Below the pieces are notes generated by a model. That model was not told the DNA's origin and did not search any database. It saw only the letters and a list, made by a program, of their open reading frames with translations. The translations under genes were made by a program, and so were the position numbers. Below are positions 46,723 through 56,458 of a stretch of DNA of 64,000 nucleotides, piece after piece. Position 1 is the first letter of the stretch, and the number at the start of each line of letters is the position of its first letter. This DNA comes from Leptospira harrisiae (GTDB lineage Bacteria > Spirochaetota > Leptospiria > Leptospirales > Leptospiraceae): the NCBI RefSeq assembly GCF_002811945.1, contig NZ_NPDX01000001.1, positions 1,930,501-1,994,500 of the forward strand. Reading direction: 5' to 3'.

Positions 46723-47908
46723 TCCCCATTCGGATAAAAACATCTTAGTGATTGCCGGCGAACATTCTGGTGATCTACTTGGGGCAGATTTGTTGCAAGA
46801 ATTGTCTATCCTAGAACCTGAGTATAAGTTCTATGGAATTGGAGGAGAAGGAATGATTTCTCATGGCCTTGACTCCATGGAAGAGTTAGAACAACTCAGT
46901 GTCATCGGATTTTCCGAAGCTATAAAAAAATATAGTTTTTTAAAAAAGATATTTTATCGTGTTTTAGAAGAGACCACTCATAGGCCAACCAAACTTGCCA
47001 TTTTAATCGACTATCCTGGATTTAACTTACGTTTGGCCAAAGAGCTGAAACTGCGAGGAATCCCAACAGTATTTTATGTTTCTCCGCAAATATGGGCTTG
47101 GAAATTCAATCGAATCTATTTTATCAAAGAACAGATTGCACTGATGTTGACTCTATTTCGATTTGAGGAAGAGATTTATACAGAATATGGTGTGAATGCC
47201 AAATTTGTGGGCCATCCCATTACCAAACGAATTCCTGAAAAATTAAAAAAGGAACCAGTGATCACAGAAAAACTTCCGGATTCCCACCATGGGTATACAG
47301 TGGGACTATTGCCTGGCTCCAGAAAAGGTGAAATCCGAAGGTTAATTGATCCCATCCTTGGTACCGCTGCCCTCCTCCACGAACACTGCAAACTAGAAAA
47401 AAAGAAAATTGTATTCCTTCTTCCGAATATCAATGCAAAAGAAGAAACCTTTATCTTAGAAAAAATTGAATCCTTAAAACAAATTCACCCGGACATTCAA
47501 ATACATTATTTGTGGAATGCTTCGCTTAGAGTGATGGAAACTAGTGACCTCCTCCTCATCGCTTCAGGGACTGCTACATTAGAAGGACTTTATTTTGAAA
47601 CACCGATGGTAATTCTTTATAAAGTAAGTTTGTTTACATATCTTTTGGGTTCACTACTCATGCGGTCCAAATTCATAGGTCTTGCAAATATACTTTCGGG
47701 GGAAGAAGTTTGTCGAGAAATCACTCAAAACGAATGCCAACCAAAATATATCTTTGAGGAAGCATGGAAAATTCTTTCTAACACAAAACTTCGAAACAAA
47801 ATCAAAGGAATTTTGAGAGATGCCAAAGAGAGAGAATTAGGAACCACCAATGCTTCCAAAAAGGCAGCAAAGGAAGTCCAGTCACTCCTTCGATCTTTTT
47901 CGAATTAG
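46697..47908 (+). CDS. lpxB: Lipid A disaccharide synthase
   Basis: 403 residues from ATG 46697, which has AAGG six bases upstream; a GTG frame opening at 46679 would add six residues and I consider it less likely. A GT-B (family 19) enzyme: ILVIAGEHSGDLLGADLL, YGIGGEGMISHG, VFYVSPQIWAWK (with W and the family QIWAW motif), GLLPGSRKGEI and ASGTATLEG. It joins lipid X to UDP-2,3-diacylglucosamine to make the beta-1,6 disaccharide of lipid A. Its 3' end overlaps a convergent lipoprotein gene by 27 bases. Confidence 0.94.
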   Translation: MVTKKKSHNPHSDKNILVIAGEHSGDLLGADLLQELSILEPEYKFYGIGGEGMISHGLDSMEELEQLSVIGFSEAIKKYSFLKKIFYRVLEETTHRPTKLAILIDYPGFNLRLAKELKLRGIPTVFYVSPQIWAWKFNRIYFIKEQIALMLTLFRFEEEIYTEYGVNAKFVGHPITKRIPEKLKKEPVITEKLPDSHHGYTVGLLPGSRKGEIRRLIDPILGTAALLHEHCKLEKKKIVFLLPNINAKEETFILEKIESLKQIHPDIQIHYLWNASLRVMETSDLLLIASGTATLEGLYFETPMVILYKVSLFTYLLGSLLMRSKFIGLANILSGEEVCREITQNECQPKYIFEEAWKILSNTKLRNKIKGILRDAKERELGTTNASKKAAKEVQSLLRSFSN

Positions 47909-48250
47909 ACGAACTACTCGGTTTTCCCAAGTGCCAATCCAAGACTTGGGTTTTAAATCAGAATACAAAAAGTATCCTTTGATGGTTTCTTCGTCATTTG
48001 GTCTTAAACGAATTCCAACAGAATCTAACTCCAAATTAAAAGTTTCGGAGCCATTCCAGATTACTTTATTTTCCTCAGGCAAAATTTGTAATAAATGGGT
48101 TCCGTTTTCCCATTCCAGAATCCATTCCCCACCAAACGCAGGTAACTTGGAAACGTCTGGGGCAATGTCTGCAGGATTTTTGGTTTCCTTGCAAGAGAAA
48201 GAAAGTATAATAAAGAATATGAATCCAAAAGTAACTATTTGATGACGCAT
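47882..48250 (-). CDS. Small lipoprotein of unknown function
   Basis: 122 residues. Signal peptide IVTFGFIFFIILSFSC with lipobox LSFSC (Cys20). The mature part looks like a short beta-rich domain (GGEWILEWENGTHLLQILPE, IGTWENRVVRLIRKR) with repeated W-E-N-x-T pairs. I do not recognise it. It overlaps the downstream end of the AsmA-like gene by 16 bases and the end of lpxB by 27 bases on the opposite strand. Confidence 0.72.
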   Translation of the reverse strand: MRHQIVTFGFIFFIILSFSCKETKNPADIAPDVSKLPAFGGEWILEWENGTHLLQILPEENKVIWNGSETFNLELDSVGIRLRPNDEETIKGYFLYSDLKPKSWIGTWENRVVRLIRKRSKE

Positions 48251-50418
48251 TTATTTTCCTCTTCAGTAAAACTAAAGGTTCCTCTCGACTCCCCGACAAG
48301 ACCGTAAGCAGTAAAGGCATAGTTCCCGTTTTTGTTATTTCCATAACCTTTCAAATCTATAATTTCACTAGAGACCACTAAATTAGAAATATAATCCATA
48401 TCTGAATATCGACTCAAATCAAATTCAATTTGAAAGGGTTTTTTAAAAGGACTGAGATCCATATCTAATTTCGAAACCAAATCAGCTTCTTTAAAATCCA
48501 CACCAAATAGTTTAAGTGAATATGATGTTCGAGCATCTTTATGAAGGCTATAATAATCACTTCCAATGCTATTGAAACTATAATCCAAACTGACATGAGT
48601 AGGTTTTAGTTCGGCACCACAGACATTCATCCAAGGATCTGACCATGGGTATTCATTTAACACTAAATTCAAACCGAAGTTAGGCGTTTTACTTGCGAAA
48701 TAGGAAATAGAGGTAAGTTTTGAATTCGAATTTCCTAGATTCATCACTAAATTCATCCTTCCTTCTTTCACTTGGAAATTTCCCTTTGATTCTCCCAATG
48801 ATTTGGACCCACTATAAGGATAATAATTAGCAATTTGAATGGTAAGATCCAAATTCATCATTTCTAAAAAATATTTATAAATCTTTGTTTGGTAAAAGTA
48901 TTCTTCAGGAATTAATTTCTCTTGTCTCTCTCTGATTTCCTCTAAGGTTTCCTGTTTCCAATCTTCATACAATGGTTTCCAATCGTTGGCGGTTAGGTCT
49001 GGAGTTTGAAAATTGAGTTTTGTTTTGGACTGGAGTGGATAATAAAAAGTACCATCTGTTTTTTTAGACCGTCCCCAAGAGGAATTTCCTCCACCAGAAA
49101 GATGGGTTGGTTTACCAAAAAATAGAGAATCAAAATTCAAAGCCCATTCATTTCCTTCCGTTAGTTTCAAAGACAAGTTTCCTTTTTCTAACTGCAATAA
49201 CTGAGAGTCCCACTGAAGGTCAGATCCAATAAGTTCTCCTCGAAGTAAAAACCATTTATTTTTATCACCCGTTTCCGTAAGGTCAACATTACCCTTTAAA
49301 GATCCAGATAAGGGTAATGTAAAATTCCCAGAAAGATCAGAAATCCTTTCTGCAATGTCTTCCAAAGATTCAATTTGAAATTCAAAATTTCTTTCTAGCA
49401 GTGTTTCCTTTACAGTCTCTGACTTGACGGAAGTTTTAATTCGAAAATCAGTTCCAAAAAATTCTCTTTCTTCTTTGTTTGGCGTGAATAAAAAAACTTC
49501 ACGAAAACGGAAGCCATCCAAAATATAATTTTCAAAGAAAGGTAGAGGGATAAAAGAATTTTCAAATTCAACGTCCCCTCTCGCAACAAATCCAGAAACG
49601 GAATCCCGACTGACTTTGCCTTCACCAGAAAGAACAGCCGAATGTACACTGGATCCAAATAAATAATTAGTTAGGATAATGGCTTCTTCCGAAGGATAGT
49701 TTTTCCATTTAAATTCGAATTGAAATTCATCCAAACTAGATTCGCTAAATTCCCCCTCACCTTTGATCCGGGTTGTGTTAGGAATCCAAAACCAACCATT
49801 GTTGTAAGAAAGAAAAAGTTTTTTGTTTTTCCTTTTTAAAACAATATCCCAACCTTCTTTCCAATCAACTAAAGTGGAATCATTTTGTTTGACAGTAAGT
49901 CGTGCATCATGAAACCGAATGTCTTTCAGTTTACTCTTTTGTGCATATTCAATCAGTTGGTTTCTTAAACTAATGTTTTCATTTAAAACCAAATGAGGAC
50001 TATAAAAATCAATTTGTTCTACAGTGGGAGATTCTTTAAAATAACTAGAAAGCTTAAAGGTTACTTTTTTAACCTTCAACATATGATCGTTGAATGAAAA
50101 GTCCTCTTCATTAGAAACCACAAGGTCTTCAATGATAAGGCCTTCTCTGAGAGAAAAATCGAGAACTCCAATGTCTACCGCTTTGCCAAGTTCTTTGTTG
50201 ATGGTATAAGAGACAACCTTCCTGAGTTGCACTAAGGGAATGCGGTAATTGCGGAGGTAAAATTCAAGACCGTAATAACAGAGAATAAAACAAAAAAAGA
50301 TAAACCCAAGTGCTAAAAACGAAAATAGAACCCGCTTGTTTTCGCGGATTCTATTGAGTAGGTAAACCAATGATTGCCTATAAGCAAATAGGCGCTGGAA
50401 AGAAAAGATCCGTTCCAA
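48235..50418 (-). CDS. AsmA-like large membrane-anchored envelope protein
   Basis: 727 residues from TTG 50418, the only available start near the previous stop; the ribosome site is weak. One N-terminal membrane segment (VLFSFLALGFIFFCFILCY) is followed by AsmA-type beta-helical repeats: VSYTINKELGKAVDIGVLDF, LIIEDLVVSNEEDFSFNDHM and VEQIDFYSPHLVLNE match the start of AsmA/TamB-family domains. Most of the rest is beta-rich. AsmA-like proteins in diderms are thought to move phospholipids across the periplasm. The assignment is by pattern, not strong motifs. It is preceded six bases upstream by the TPR lipoprotein gene. Confidence 0.65.
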   Translation of the reverse strand: MERIFSFQRLFAYRQSLVYLLNRIRENKRVLFSFLALGFIFFCFILCYYGLEFYLRNYRIPLVQLRKVVSYTINKELGKAVDIGVLDFSLREGLIIEDLVVSNEEDFSFNDHMLKVKKVTFKLSSYFKESPTVEQIDFYSPHLVLNENISLRNQLIEYAQKSKLKDIRFHDARLTVKQNDSTLVDWKEGWDIVLKRKNKKLFLSYNNGWFWIPNTTRIKGEGEFSESSLDEFQFEFKWKNYPSEEAIILTNYLFGSSVHSAVLSGEGKVSRDSVSGFVARGDVEFENSFIPLPFFENYILDGFRFREVFLFTPNKEEREFFGTDFRIKTSVKSETVKETLLERNFEFQIESLEDIAERISDLSGNFTLPLSGSLKGNVDLTETGDKNKWFLLRGELIGSDLQWDSQLLQLEKGNLSLKLTEGNEWALNFDSLFFGKPTHLSGGGNSSWGRSKKTDGTFYYPLQSKTKLNFQTPDLTANDWKPLYEDWKQETLEEIRERQEKLIPEEYFYQTKIYKYFLEMMNLDLTIQIANYYPYSGSKSLGESKGNFQVKEGRMNLVMNLGNSNSKLTSISYFASKTPNFGLNLVLNEYPWSDPWMNVCGAELKPTHVSLDYSFNSIGSDYYSLHKDARTSYSLKLFGVDFKEADLVSKLDMDLSPFKKPFQIEFDLSRYSDMDYISNLVVSSEIIDLKGYGNNKNGNYAFTAYGLVGESRGTFSFTEEENKCVIK

Positions 50419-50424
50419 AAGAAC

Positions 50425-51117
50425 TTAGAGTTTGCCCTCCGGCTGCAACACTTCCAAACATTCCTTCTGAATGGACTTCAGAGTTTCGTTGTTCGGGAAT
50501 TCTTCCAATCCTAAATTGGCAACTTGCAAACCTTTTTGGTAAAAACCTGTATTCTTATACTCAAAACCCATTTTTAAATACGTTTTGGCAGCAGTTTCAA
50601 AATAAAATTCGTCTTTTTTCTGATTCCCTTTGGTGTATGTTTTCGTAAGGGTTGCCAGGGCCGGATAGTATTCCCGTTCAGCAACAAGTGATTGCACTAC
50701 GAGTTTTTTACGTTCCATCAGGTTCGTATTTTTGTCCAATCGTTCGGATTGGTTTAAGAATTGAATGGCTTTGGAATATTCGTTTTTCCCCACATAGGCT
50801 TTTCCCATTGTGAGATTCCACTCAGAAAGTTGGACCGGGTTGGACTTGGCCTGGTTTACTTGGTTGAGGGTAGAAATTGTTTCATCATATTTGCCAAGAT
50901 CGAGTAGTAGTTTTCCTTTGCGGATGACTAGTTTGTCTCGGGATTCGTCAGAAAGAGTAGAGGATTTGAGATCAGCATCGATGGATTCGATTTGGGCCAT
51001 ATGGGACCCGGTATTTACTTTGGAAACTCCTGTTTTCTGGTTTCCTTGATTTGATGCACAATTTTCAAATACCACAACCAACGCCAAAATGAGGGTTAGT
51101 GGGAGAATCGATTTCAT
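50425..51117 (-). CDS. TPR-repeat lipoprotein
   Basis: 230 residues. Lipobox FENC after a signal (ILPLTLILALVVVFENC, Cys20). TPR-like helices follow: RDKLVIRKGKLLLDLGKYDE, LSEWNLTMGKAYVGKNEYSK, FYFETAAKTYLKMGFEYKNT and YQKGLQVANLGLEEFPNNE. Such lipoproteins are usually periplasmic scaffolds. It shares one base with the helicase stop and precedes the AsmA-like gene, so the three are probably co-transcribed. Confidence 0.78.
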   Translation of the reverse strand: MKSILPLTLILALVVVFENCASNQGNQKTGVSKVNTGSHMAQIESIDADLKSSTLSDESRDKLVIRKGKLLLDLGKYDETISTLNQVNQAKSNPVQLSEWNLTMGKAYVGKNEYSKAIQFLNQSERLDKNTNLMERKKLVVQSLVAEREYYPALATLTKTYTKGNQKKDEFYFETAAKTYLKMGFEYKNTGFYQKGLQVANLGLEEFPNNETLKSIQKECLEVLQPEGKL

Positions 51118-53153
51118 TAGCCTACCTTTAGTTTGTCTAATTCCTCTAAGAAATTCTTAGTTTCTGTGTCTCTATCCTTCGTTTCCATAGGGAAAAAAAG
51201 AACAGCGTCCTGAGACAGCTCATTTAAAAACCGAGAGGGGGCACTCTCGATTTGCTCCCCAAATTTGCGTCTTGTACGAGCCGAAGTCAAGTACAATTTT
51301 CGCCTTGGGCGAGTCATACCCACGTAGAGAAGGCGTCTTTCTTCATCAACAACTTCCCCTTCTTCTTCTATAACACGTGAGTTCGGTAAAATTCCCTCTT
51401 CTAGGCCCACTAAAAAAACTAAATCGTATTCCAGACCTTTGGACTGGTGCATCGTCAGAAGTTGCACCCTGCGGTCTTCCTCGTCCTCTTTGGGTTCGTC
51501 TTCCATCAGGAGGACAAGTCTCTGTAAGAAGTCGAAAATAGTGGCTTTTCCTTCTCTGCCCTCTTCCTCTTCAAAAAAGGACAACATGTTTACAAGTTCA
51601 CTCAAATTGTAGATCCGGGCTTTGACTACCTTCTCCTCGGTTTCTTCCATGGAGATTTCCCTCTCGAATCCAATTTGGGTGATCATTTCCCGAAGCACTG
51701 GTGCCAATTTCGGTGACATCGCAAATTTCTTCTTAAAAGCATCTACCATCTCTACGAACTGGTAGATTTCCTGTCTGACCTTAGCTTTTATTTCGGGCAA
51801 ATAGTCAGGACTCTCAATCATTTTATGAAAGATTTCATAGAGGGAAAGTTTGTGTGTGAAGGCTTCTTCTTGGAGTTTTTGCATGGTACCGGGACCAATC
51901 CCCCGTTTTGGGTAATTGATGATACGTAATAACGAATAATCATCCTTTGGATTTGCCACATAACGTAAGTAAGAAATACAATCTCTAATTTCTTTCCGAT
52001 CAAAGAAATTATAACCACCCACTACTTTGTACGGGATACTTCTGTTTCTCAGTTCCTCTTCAAAAGGACGAGATTGGAAGTTGGTACGAAATAGGATGGC
52101 AATTTCTTTTCCTTTAAATTCATTTTTGATGAGTAAGGTTTGAATCCTTCCAGCGACAAAAATGGCTTCTTCTCTTTCATCGGCAGTTTCGTAGTATTCC
52201 ACCCGTTCTGCAGATGGAATCCGACTGTATAAAGTTTTTTCCTTACGACCTTTATTATTTTGAATCAGCGAGTTGGCCGCTTGTATGATAAGTGATGTCG
52301 AACGATAATTTTCGAGAAGCCTCACTACTTTGGCATGTGGGAATTCTCTCTCAAAATTAAGGATGAGTTGGACATTGGATCCACGAAAAGCATAGATACT
52401 TTGGTCGTCGTCCCCTACCACACAAAGATTATCACTTTTGCCACGAAATAAAGATAAAAACTCATATTGGAGTTGGTTGGTATCTTGGAATTCATCCACA
52501 AGATAATACTCGTGTTTTCTTTGATAATATGCTGCGATTTCCGGAAATTCAGCTAACAGACGTTTGGGAAGCAGAATCAAATCATCAAAGTCGATGGCAT
52601 TTTTTTCTTTTAATCCCTCTTCATACATAGAAAAAACTTCGGCCGCCACAAGATCCAATTCTCCCGTAAGACCATTGTCTTTCGGATGGACTTGGGTATT
52701 TTTAGCATAAGAGATACGGCGTAAGATTTCTTTTGGAGGTACTTTTTTGGGATCCAAACGTTTGGACTTTAAAAGGTCAGAAACAAAGGCTTCCTGGTCG
52801 GTTCCATTGAACAATAGAAAAGTTTCGTTATAACCTAGTTTGGTAATATGTTCCTTTAAAATCTTCAAACCTAACGAATGAAAGGTGGAAAGTGTGATCC
52901 CTTTTAGTTTTTCTCTCGGGACCATTTTACGAAGCCGTTCTGCCATCTCTTTGGCACTTTTATTGGTAAAGGAAAGGGCAACAATTTTACCAGCAGGGAT
53001 TTTTACCCCTTCGACCATATGGGCAATGCGGTTAGTGATGACCCTGGTTTTTCCAGATCCAGCTCCTGCAAAGACCAGAAGGGGACCTTGGATGGTAGAG
53101 ACAGCTTCCATTTGTGCCGCATTTAATTTCATAGTGGGACCGGTAAGGGACAT
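51117..53153 (-). CDS. uvrD: UvrD/PcrA/Rep-type DNA helicase
   Basis: 678 residues from ATG 53153. The longest frame starts at 53309 but runs into the GST gene, and the helicase family begins at MKLNAAQMEAV, so the shorter start is preferred. SF1 motifs: Q-motif LNAAQ, I FAGAGSGKT, II VDEFQDTNQLQ, III VGDDDQSIYAFRGS, IV LENYRSTS, V LLTMHQSKGLEYDLVFLVGL, VI EEERRLLYVGMTR-type (here VDEERRLLYVGMTRPR). UvrD unwinds DNA in excision and mismatch repair. No clear ribosome site; a start at 53132 (MKLN) is possible. Confidence 0.92.
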   Translation of the reverse strand: MSLTGPTMKLNAAQMEAVSTIQGPLLVFAGAGSGKTRVITNRIAHMVEGVKIPAGKIVALSFTNKSAKEMAERLRKMVPREKLKGITLSTFHSLGLKILKEHITKLGYNETFLLFNGTDQEAFVSDLLKSKRLDPKKVPPKEILRRISYAKNTQVHPKDNGLTGELDLVAAEVFSMYEEGLKEKNAIDFDDLILLPKRLLAEFPEIAAYYQRKHEYYLVDEFQDTNQLQYEFLSLFRGKSDNLCVVGDDDQSIYAFRGSNVQLILNFEREFPHAKVVRLLENYRSTSLIIQAANSLIQNNKGRKEKTLYSRIPSAERVEYYETADEREEAIFVAGRIQTLLIKNEFKGKEIAILFRTNFQSRPFEEELRNRSIPYKVVGGYNFFDRKEIRDCISYLRYVANPKDDYSLLRIINYPKRGIGPGTMQKLQEEAFTHKLSLYEIFHKMIESPDYLPEIKAKVRQEIYQFVEMVDAFKKKFAMSPKLAPVLREMITQIGFEREISMEETEEKVVKARIYNLSELVNMLSFFEEEEGREGKATIFDFLQRLVLLMEDEPKEDEEDRRVQLLTMHQSKGLEYDLVFLVGLEEGILPNSRVIEEEGEVVDEERRLLYVGMTRPRRKLYLTSARTRRKFGEQIESAPSRFLNELSQDAVLFFPMETKDRDTETKNFLEELDKLKVG

Positions 53154-53200
53154 AATCTTGTTAAATCCGATCCGGTCGAGTGAAAAACAGCTGTTCTTTA

Positions 53201-53797
53201 TTACTTGGGAGCGGTTTCCTTCCAAGATTTGTTTTGGCCATGAAAGTTTAAAAAACTGGAGAATACAGGATCTTCTTCCACAGGCAAAACGGACCGAAAT
53301 CGAATCCAATCGAGGGCAGTATAGAGGGCAATTTCGGAAAGACCAATTTTTCCATCTGTAAAGAAAAAATGACCATTTAACTCTCGTTTGATATAATCTA
53401 AAATCGAACTGATGCGGAGTGCATTTTTCGTAAGATAAGGAGCTGCATCTGGTTTGATCCCTTCTTTATTCAGATAAAATAATAAAATTCCATTGTCGAG
53501 AGCTTGGTCAATGGCAGTAAGTAAATTGGCCTCTCGGTAATGGTGTGGTCCATTTTTAGGACGAAAGTTTCCACTTCCTTTGGTTTCAAAAAGATAATCT
53601 GTGATGGTATGGCTATCCCAAATTTTCAAATCATCTATCTCGGCGTAAGGGATTTTCCAGAGGGGAGTTTTTTCACGTAACTCTTTTTGGCCGGCTTCTG
53701 TCATGGTATCGGTTAGGGAAAAAGGAAGGCCTAATTCCAAACAAAGGAAACGGATCCTTCGAACAAATGGTGATGTGATGCTGCCGTATAATTTCAT
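53201..53797 (-). CDS. Glutathione S-transferase-like protein
   Basis: 198 residues. The thioredoxin-like N-terminal domain MKLYGSITSPFVRRIRFLCL has the Ser typical of the active-site turn (SITSP), VPxx-type strands (LWKIPYAEI) and SHTITDYLFET (the usual E/D-S of the G-site is here D-S-H-T). The all-helix C-terminal domain includes GKIGLSEIALYTALDWI, close to the GST N-capping box S-x-x-D. Reductant and substrate are unknown. It lies 47 bases before the helicase start, divergent from the NUDIX gene. Confidence 0.8.
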   Translation of the reverse strand: MKLYGSITSPFVRRIRFLCLELGLPFSLTDTMTEAGQKELREKTPLWKIPYAEIDDLKIWDSHTITDYLFETKGSGNFRPKNGPHHYREANLLTAIDQALDNGILLFYLNKEGIKPDAAPYLTKNALRISSILDYIKRELNGHFFFTDGKIGLSEIALYTALDWIRFRSVLPVEEDPVFSSFLNFHGQNKSWKETAPK

Positions 53798-53917
53798 ATG
53801 GAGATAGTTTTCCTTATCCCAGAAACCGCAAGAGTAAGATTTTGATCACGACAAAAAAGATAGAAATTCTCTATACAATCTTTGGAATTCGATTTCCCTT
53901 GTTCGAAGGAAACCAAA

Positions 53918-54463
53918 GTGAAAGACCGAAAAAATTGGAAAGACCTCTACCCCACTCCTATCTACACTCTTGCTAGTTTTGATATCCAACTTCCCCGTTC
54001 AGTGGAAGAAAAAACCTATTATGTTCTAAAGTCCAAAAACTGGGTGAATGTGATACCCGTGACAAAATCAGGAGATATTTTACTCATCAAACAATACAGG
54101 CATGGAATTGGGGAGGACAGTTTAGAAATTCCGGGGGGAATTGTGGATGAAGATGGACCGGGTTCTGAACTAATTTCTGCACAAAGAGAACTAAGGGAGG
54201 AAACAGGTTATTCCACAGAAACTTCAAATTACAAATTACTCTCTAAGTTTTCTGGCAACCCCGCTATGTTTACCAATTGGTCTTACTCCTATGTTGCTTA
54301 TGATGTAGAACAAAAACACGAAGTAGAATTCGATGAAGGAGAAGACATTGAAATTGTTTTAAAGAAACCAGGTGAAGTAAAACAGCTGTTACTTGATGGA
54401 ACCATCCATCATCCCCATATGGCGGCGGCTCTTGGTCTTTACTTCCTGAATTTTAAAGAATAA
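53918..54463 (+). CDS. NUDIX hydrolase (ADP-ribose pyrophosphatase type)
   Basis: 181 residues from GTG 53918, preferred because AAGGA lies seven bases upstream; a TTG at 53882 opens the frame 12 codons earlier without a good site. The Nudix box is GGIVDEDGPGS then AQRELREETGYS (REL-REE-TGY). Residues before it, IKQYRHGIGEDSLEIPGG, are the substrate loop of ADP-ribose/sugar-nucleotide pyrophosphatases. Probably hydrolyses a nucleoside diphosphate linked to another group; exact substrate unknown. Confidence 0.88.
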   Translation: MKDRKNWKDLYPTPIYTLASFDIQLPRSVEEKTYYVLKSKNWVNVIPVTKSGDILLIKQYRHGIGEDSLEIPGGIVDEDGPGSELISAQRELREETGYSTETSNYKLLSKFSGNPAMFTNWSYSYVAYDVEQKHEVEFDEGEDIEIVLKKPGEVKQLLLDGTIHHPHMAAALGLYFLNFKE

Positions 54464-54617
54464 ATAGTCGTTGTAGAGTTTTTTACTAAGGCGGACTCGT
54501 AGAATCACATTCCATTTTTAGCAAATTCTAAAAATAAAGAATCCACTATGTTTAGAAAAATCCCCAAGATTTTCGAAATCGCTGGAAATTTAAACATAAG
54601 TTTGAGAGACTACTATT

Positions 54618-55406
54618 ATGAGAAAGTCCATCGCACAATCAATCTTAGTACTTATCATAATATTCAGCCATATTTCGCTTTATGCGGAAGGTGGAGAAAC
54701 ATTAGAACCAATCACCATTACGGTCCAAAAGGGTGAAACTCTATCCCTCATTTCAGAAAGGCACCTTTCTGATCCAAAACGCTGGCCTGAACTTTTAAAA
54801 CACAACAAAATTCCAAATCCCGATTTAATCAAACCAGGTTTGTCATTAGTGGTTCCTGTTTTCCTTCGCAAATCTGTGGTGGGAGTCACTGAATTTGTTT
54901 TGGGACAAGTAGAATGGAACGGAACTGGTGGAAAAGGGCCATGGGTACCTTTGAAACTAGGGCAAGAACTCCATCCGAATGACCAAATCAAAACAACTGG
55001 CAAAGGTAAAACAGATCTTCATATCAATAACGTCGGTATGGTGCGGATATTGACGAACAGCCATTTTGAAGTGAAGGGTGAAGATAAAAAAGGTGGTCCA
55101 GTGACCGTTGCTTTATTCAAAGGTAGTTTGGATGCAAAAGTGACAAAATCCAATCCTCCAACCACCGAACACAAGTTCAATATTGTAAGTCCCTCCTCTA
55201 CTGCGGGTGTGCGTGGAACCGAATTTAGAGTGGAGTTGGATGACAAACTGAGTTCTACCATTTCCTGTTTTGAAGGAGTGGTTGATGTTGCTGCTCAAGG
55301 AAAAACAGTAGAGTTGAAACAAGGGATGGCGACTTTTGTTGAAAAAGGTAAGTCACCCGTACAACCATATAAAATTCCAGAAGCACCTCGCCTCAAAGAA
55401 GAATAG
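54618..55406 (+). CDS. LysM-FecR domain protein
   Basis: 262 residues with a signal peptide (ILVLIIIFSHISLYAEG). A LysM domain lies at about 33-82 (TVQKGETLSLISERHLSDPK, WPELLKHNKIPNPDLIKPG), binding peptidoglycan. A FecR-type beta domain follows (LGQELHPNDQIKTTGKGKTD, PSSTAGVRGTEFRVELDDK, CFEGVVDVAAQGK). FecR in Gram-negatives is a signal transducer for surface iron uptake, but no sigma factor or TonB receptor is nearby, so here it is more likely a cell-wall binding envelope protein. A hydrophobic signal, not a lipobox, is seen. The OmpL47-like gene follows seven bases after its stop. Confidence 0.82.
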   Translation: MRKSIAQSILVLIIIFSHISLYAEGGETLEPITITVQKGETLSLISERHLSDPKRWPELLKHNKIPNPDLIKPGLSLVVPVFLRKSVVGVTEFVLGQVEWNGTGGKGPWVPLKLGQELHPNDQIKTTGKGKTDLHINNVGMVRILTNSHFEVKGEDKKGGPVTVALFKGSLDAKVTKSNPPTTEHKFNIVSPSSTAGVRGTEFRVELDDKLSSTISCFEGVVDVAAQGKTVELKQGMATFVEKGKSPVQPYKIPEAPRLKEE

Positions 55407-55413
55407 AAGGAAT

Positions 55414-56391
55414 ATGAATCGAAATTTTTTACTGATCCTTAGTATTGTTTTTCTAACATTTAGTTCTCTCGTTTCTAAACCAAAGAGAGAACTTCGAATT
55501 GCAATCGATGCAGAATCTGATGCTAATTTTGAATTGGAACTTTGGCAAGATAAACCAAATGAAAATGGCGATACCATTGCCCCCAAACCACCGGAGTCCA
55601 TCCAGTTTAAAGGAAACCGAATCACTGTCACACCGAAAGATGATTTTGAATACTTTCGTGTTCGTAGGTTAGGTGAATATGGAGCCAAAGGTTTTTGGAC
55701 TCAAGTGTATTCCACAAATGTGGATCCTGGTTCTCCCCTTTCTGTTCCCAAAGAGTTCGTAGCCAAAAAGACTTTTGTTCCCAAAGCTGAGCCCAAAAAA
55801 GCGACTTCTGTAATTTCCACTGATAGTTTTGTCATTGTAAAAGAAAAAGAAGATTCTGTTCGTTACTTAACCAAAGATATTCTCACTTTAAATCCATCAG
55901 ATGATGCTTCGGGAGTTGCGGAAATTCGTTACCGAGTGAATGGTGGACATTGGAATTCAAGTAAAGCAATGACTTCTGTACCCATTCAAGAAGAAGGAAG
56001 TTATAAATTTTTATATTTTTCTTTAGACCATGCAGGCAATAAAGAACCAATGCAGGTTTTAGACTTTATAAAAGACACAACAGCACCTGAGACAAGATGG
56101 GAATGGGTTGGTCCTCATTCGAATGGAAAAGGTGGCCGCAATTATCTTTCACCTGAAACCAAGGTCAAACTCATAGCGAAAGATCGATTGAGTGGAGCAA
56201 AAGACATTTTCACGGCTTACACTTGTCAGTCGGGAACACAATCGGAGTTCAAATCCTATCAGACGGAAATTTCTATAAACGAACTGAAATCGATTTGTAA
56301 AGGTTCCTTTCAACTTTTTTACTATTCTGTTGACCAAGTTGGAAACGAAGAAGCAGTCAAAACTTTAAATTTCCAACTGGGCAGCGAATGA
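55414..56391 (+). CDS. OmpL47-type beta-domain envelope protein
   Basis: 325 residues from ATG 55414, chosen because AGAAGG precedes it and the signal peptide MNRNFLLILSIVFLTFSSLV follows; a longer frame from 55336 overlaps the previous gene. Two repeats with the pattern of OmpL47/bacterial Ig-like domains occur: EIRYRVNGGHWNS with FYSLD-like FLYFSLDHAGNKEPMQVLDF, and a second from TTAPETRWEWVG ending FQLFYYSVDQVGNEEAVKTL. Such proteins are a Leptospira trademark and are found in the envelope. It lies seven bases after the FecR gene and is likely in its operon. Confidence 0.8.
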   Translation: MNRNFLLILSIVFLTFSSLVSKPKRELRIAIDAESDANFELELWQDKPNENGDTIAPKPPESIQFKGNRITVTPKDDFEYFRVRRLGEYGAKGFWTQVYSTNVDPGSPLSVPKEFVAKKTFVPKAEPKKATSVISTDSFVIVKEKEDSVRYLTKDILTLNPSDDASGVAEIRYRVNGGHWNSSKAMTSVPIQEEGSYKFLYFSLDHAGNKEPMQVLDFIKDTTAPETRWEWVGPHSNGKGGRNYLSPETKVKLIAKDRLSGAKDIFTAYTCQSGTQSEFKSYQTEISINELKSICKGSFQLFYYSVDQVGNEEAVKTLNFQLGSE

Positions 56392-56458
56392 TTCGAAAAT
56401 AAACAATTTAGATTGTCGATTGCCCCAAATTCGTAGCAAATAAACATTGGCTTAAGAG

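Noticed and set aside
53154..53309. N-terminal extension of the UvrD helicase frame
   Set aside because: The longer frame overlaps the GST gene by about 100 bases, and the added residues do not resemble any helicase N-terminus. The start at 53153 removes the overlap.
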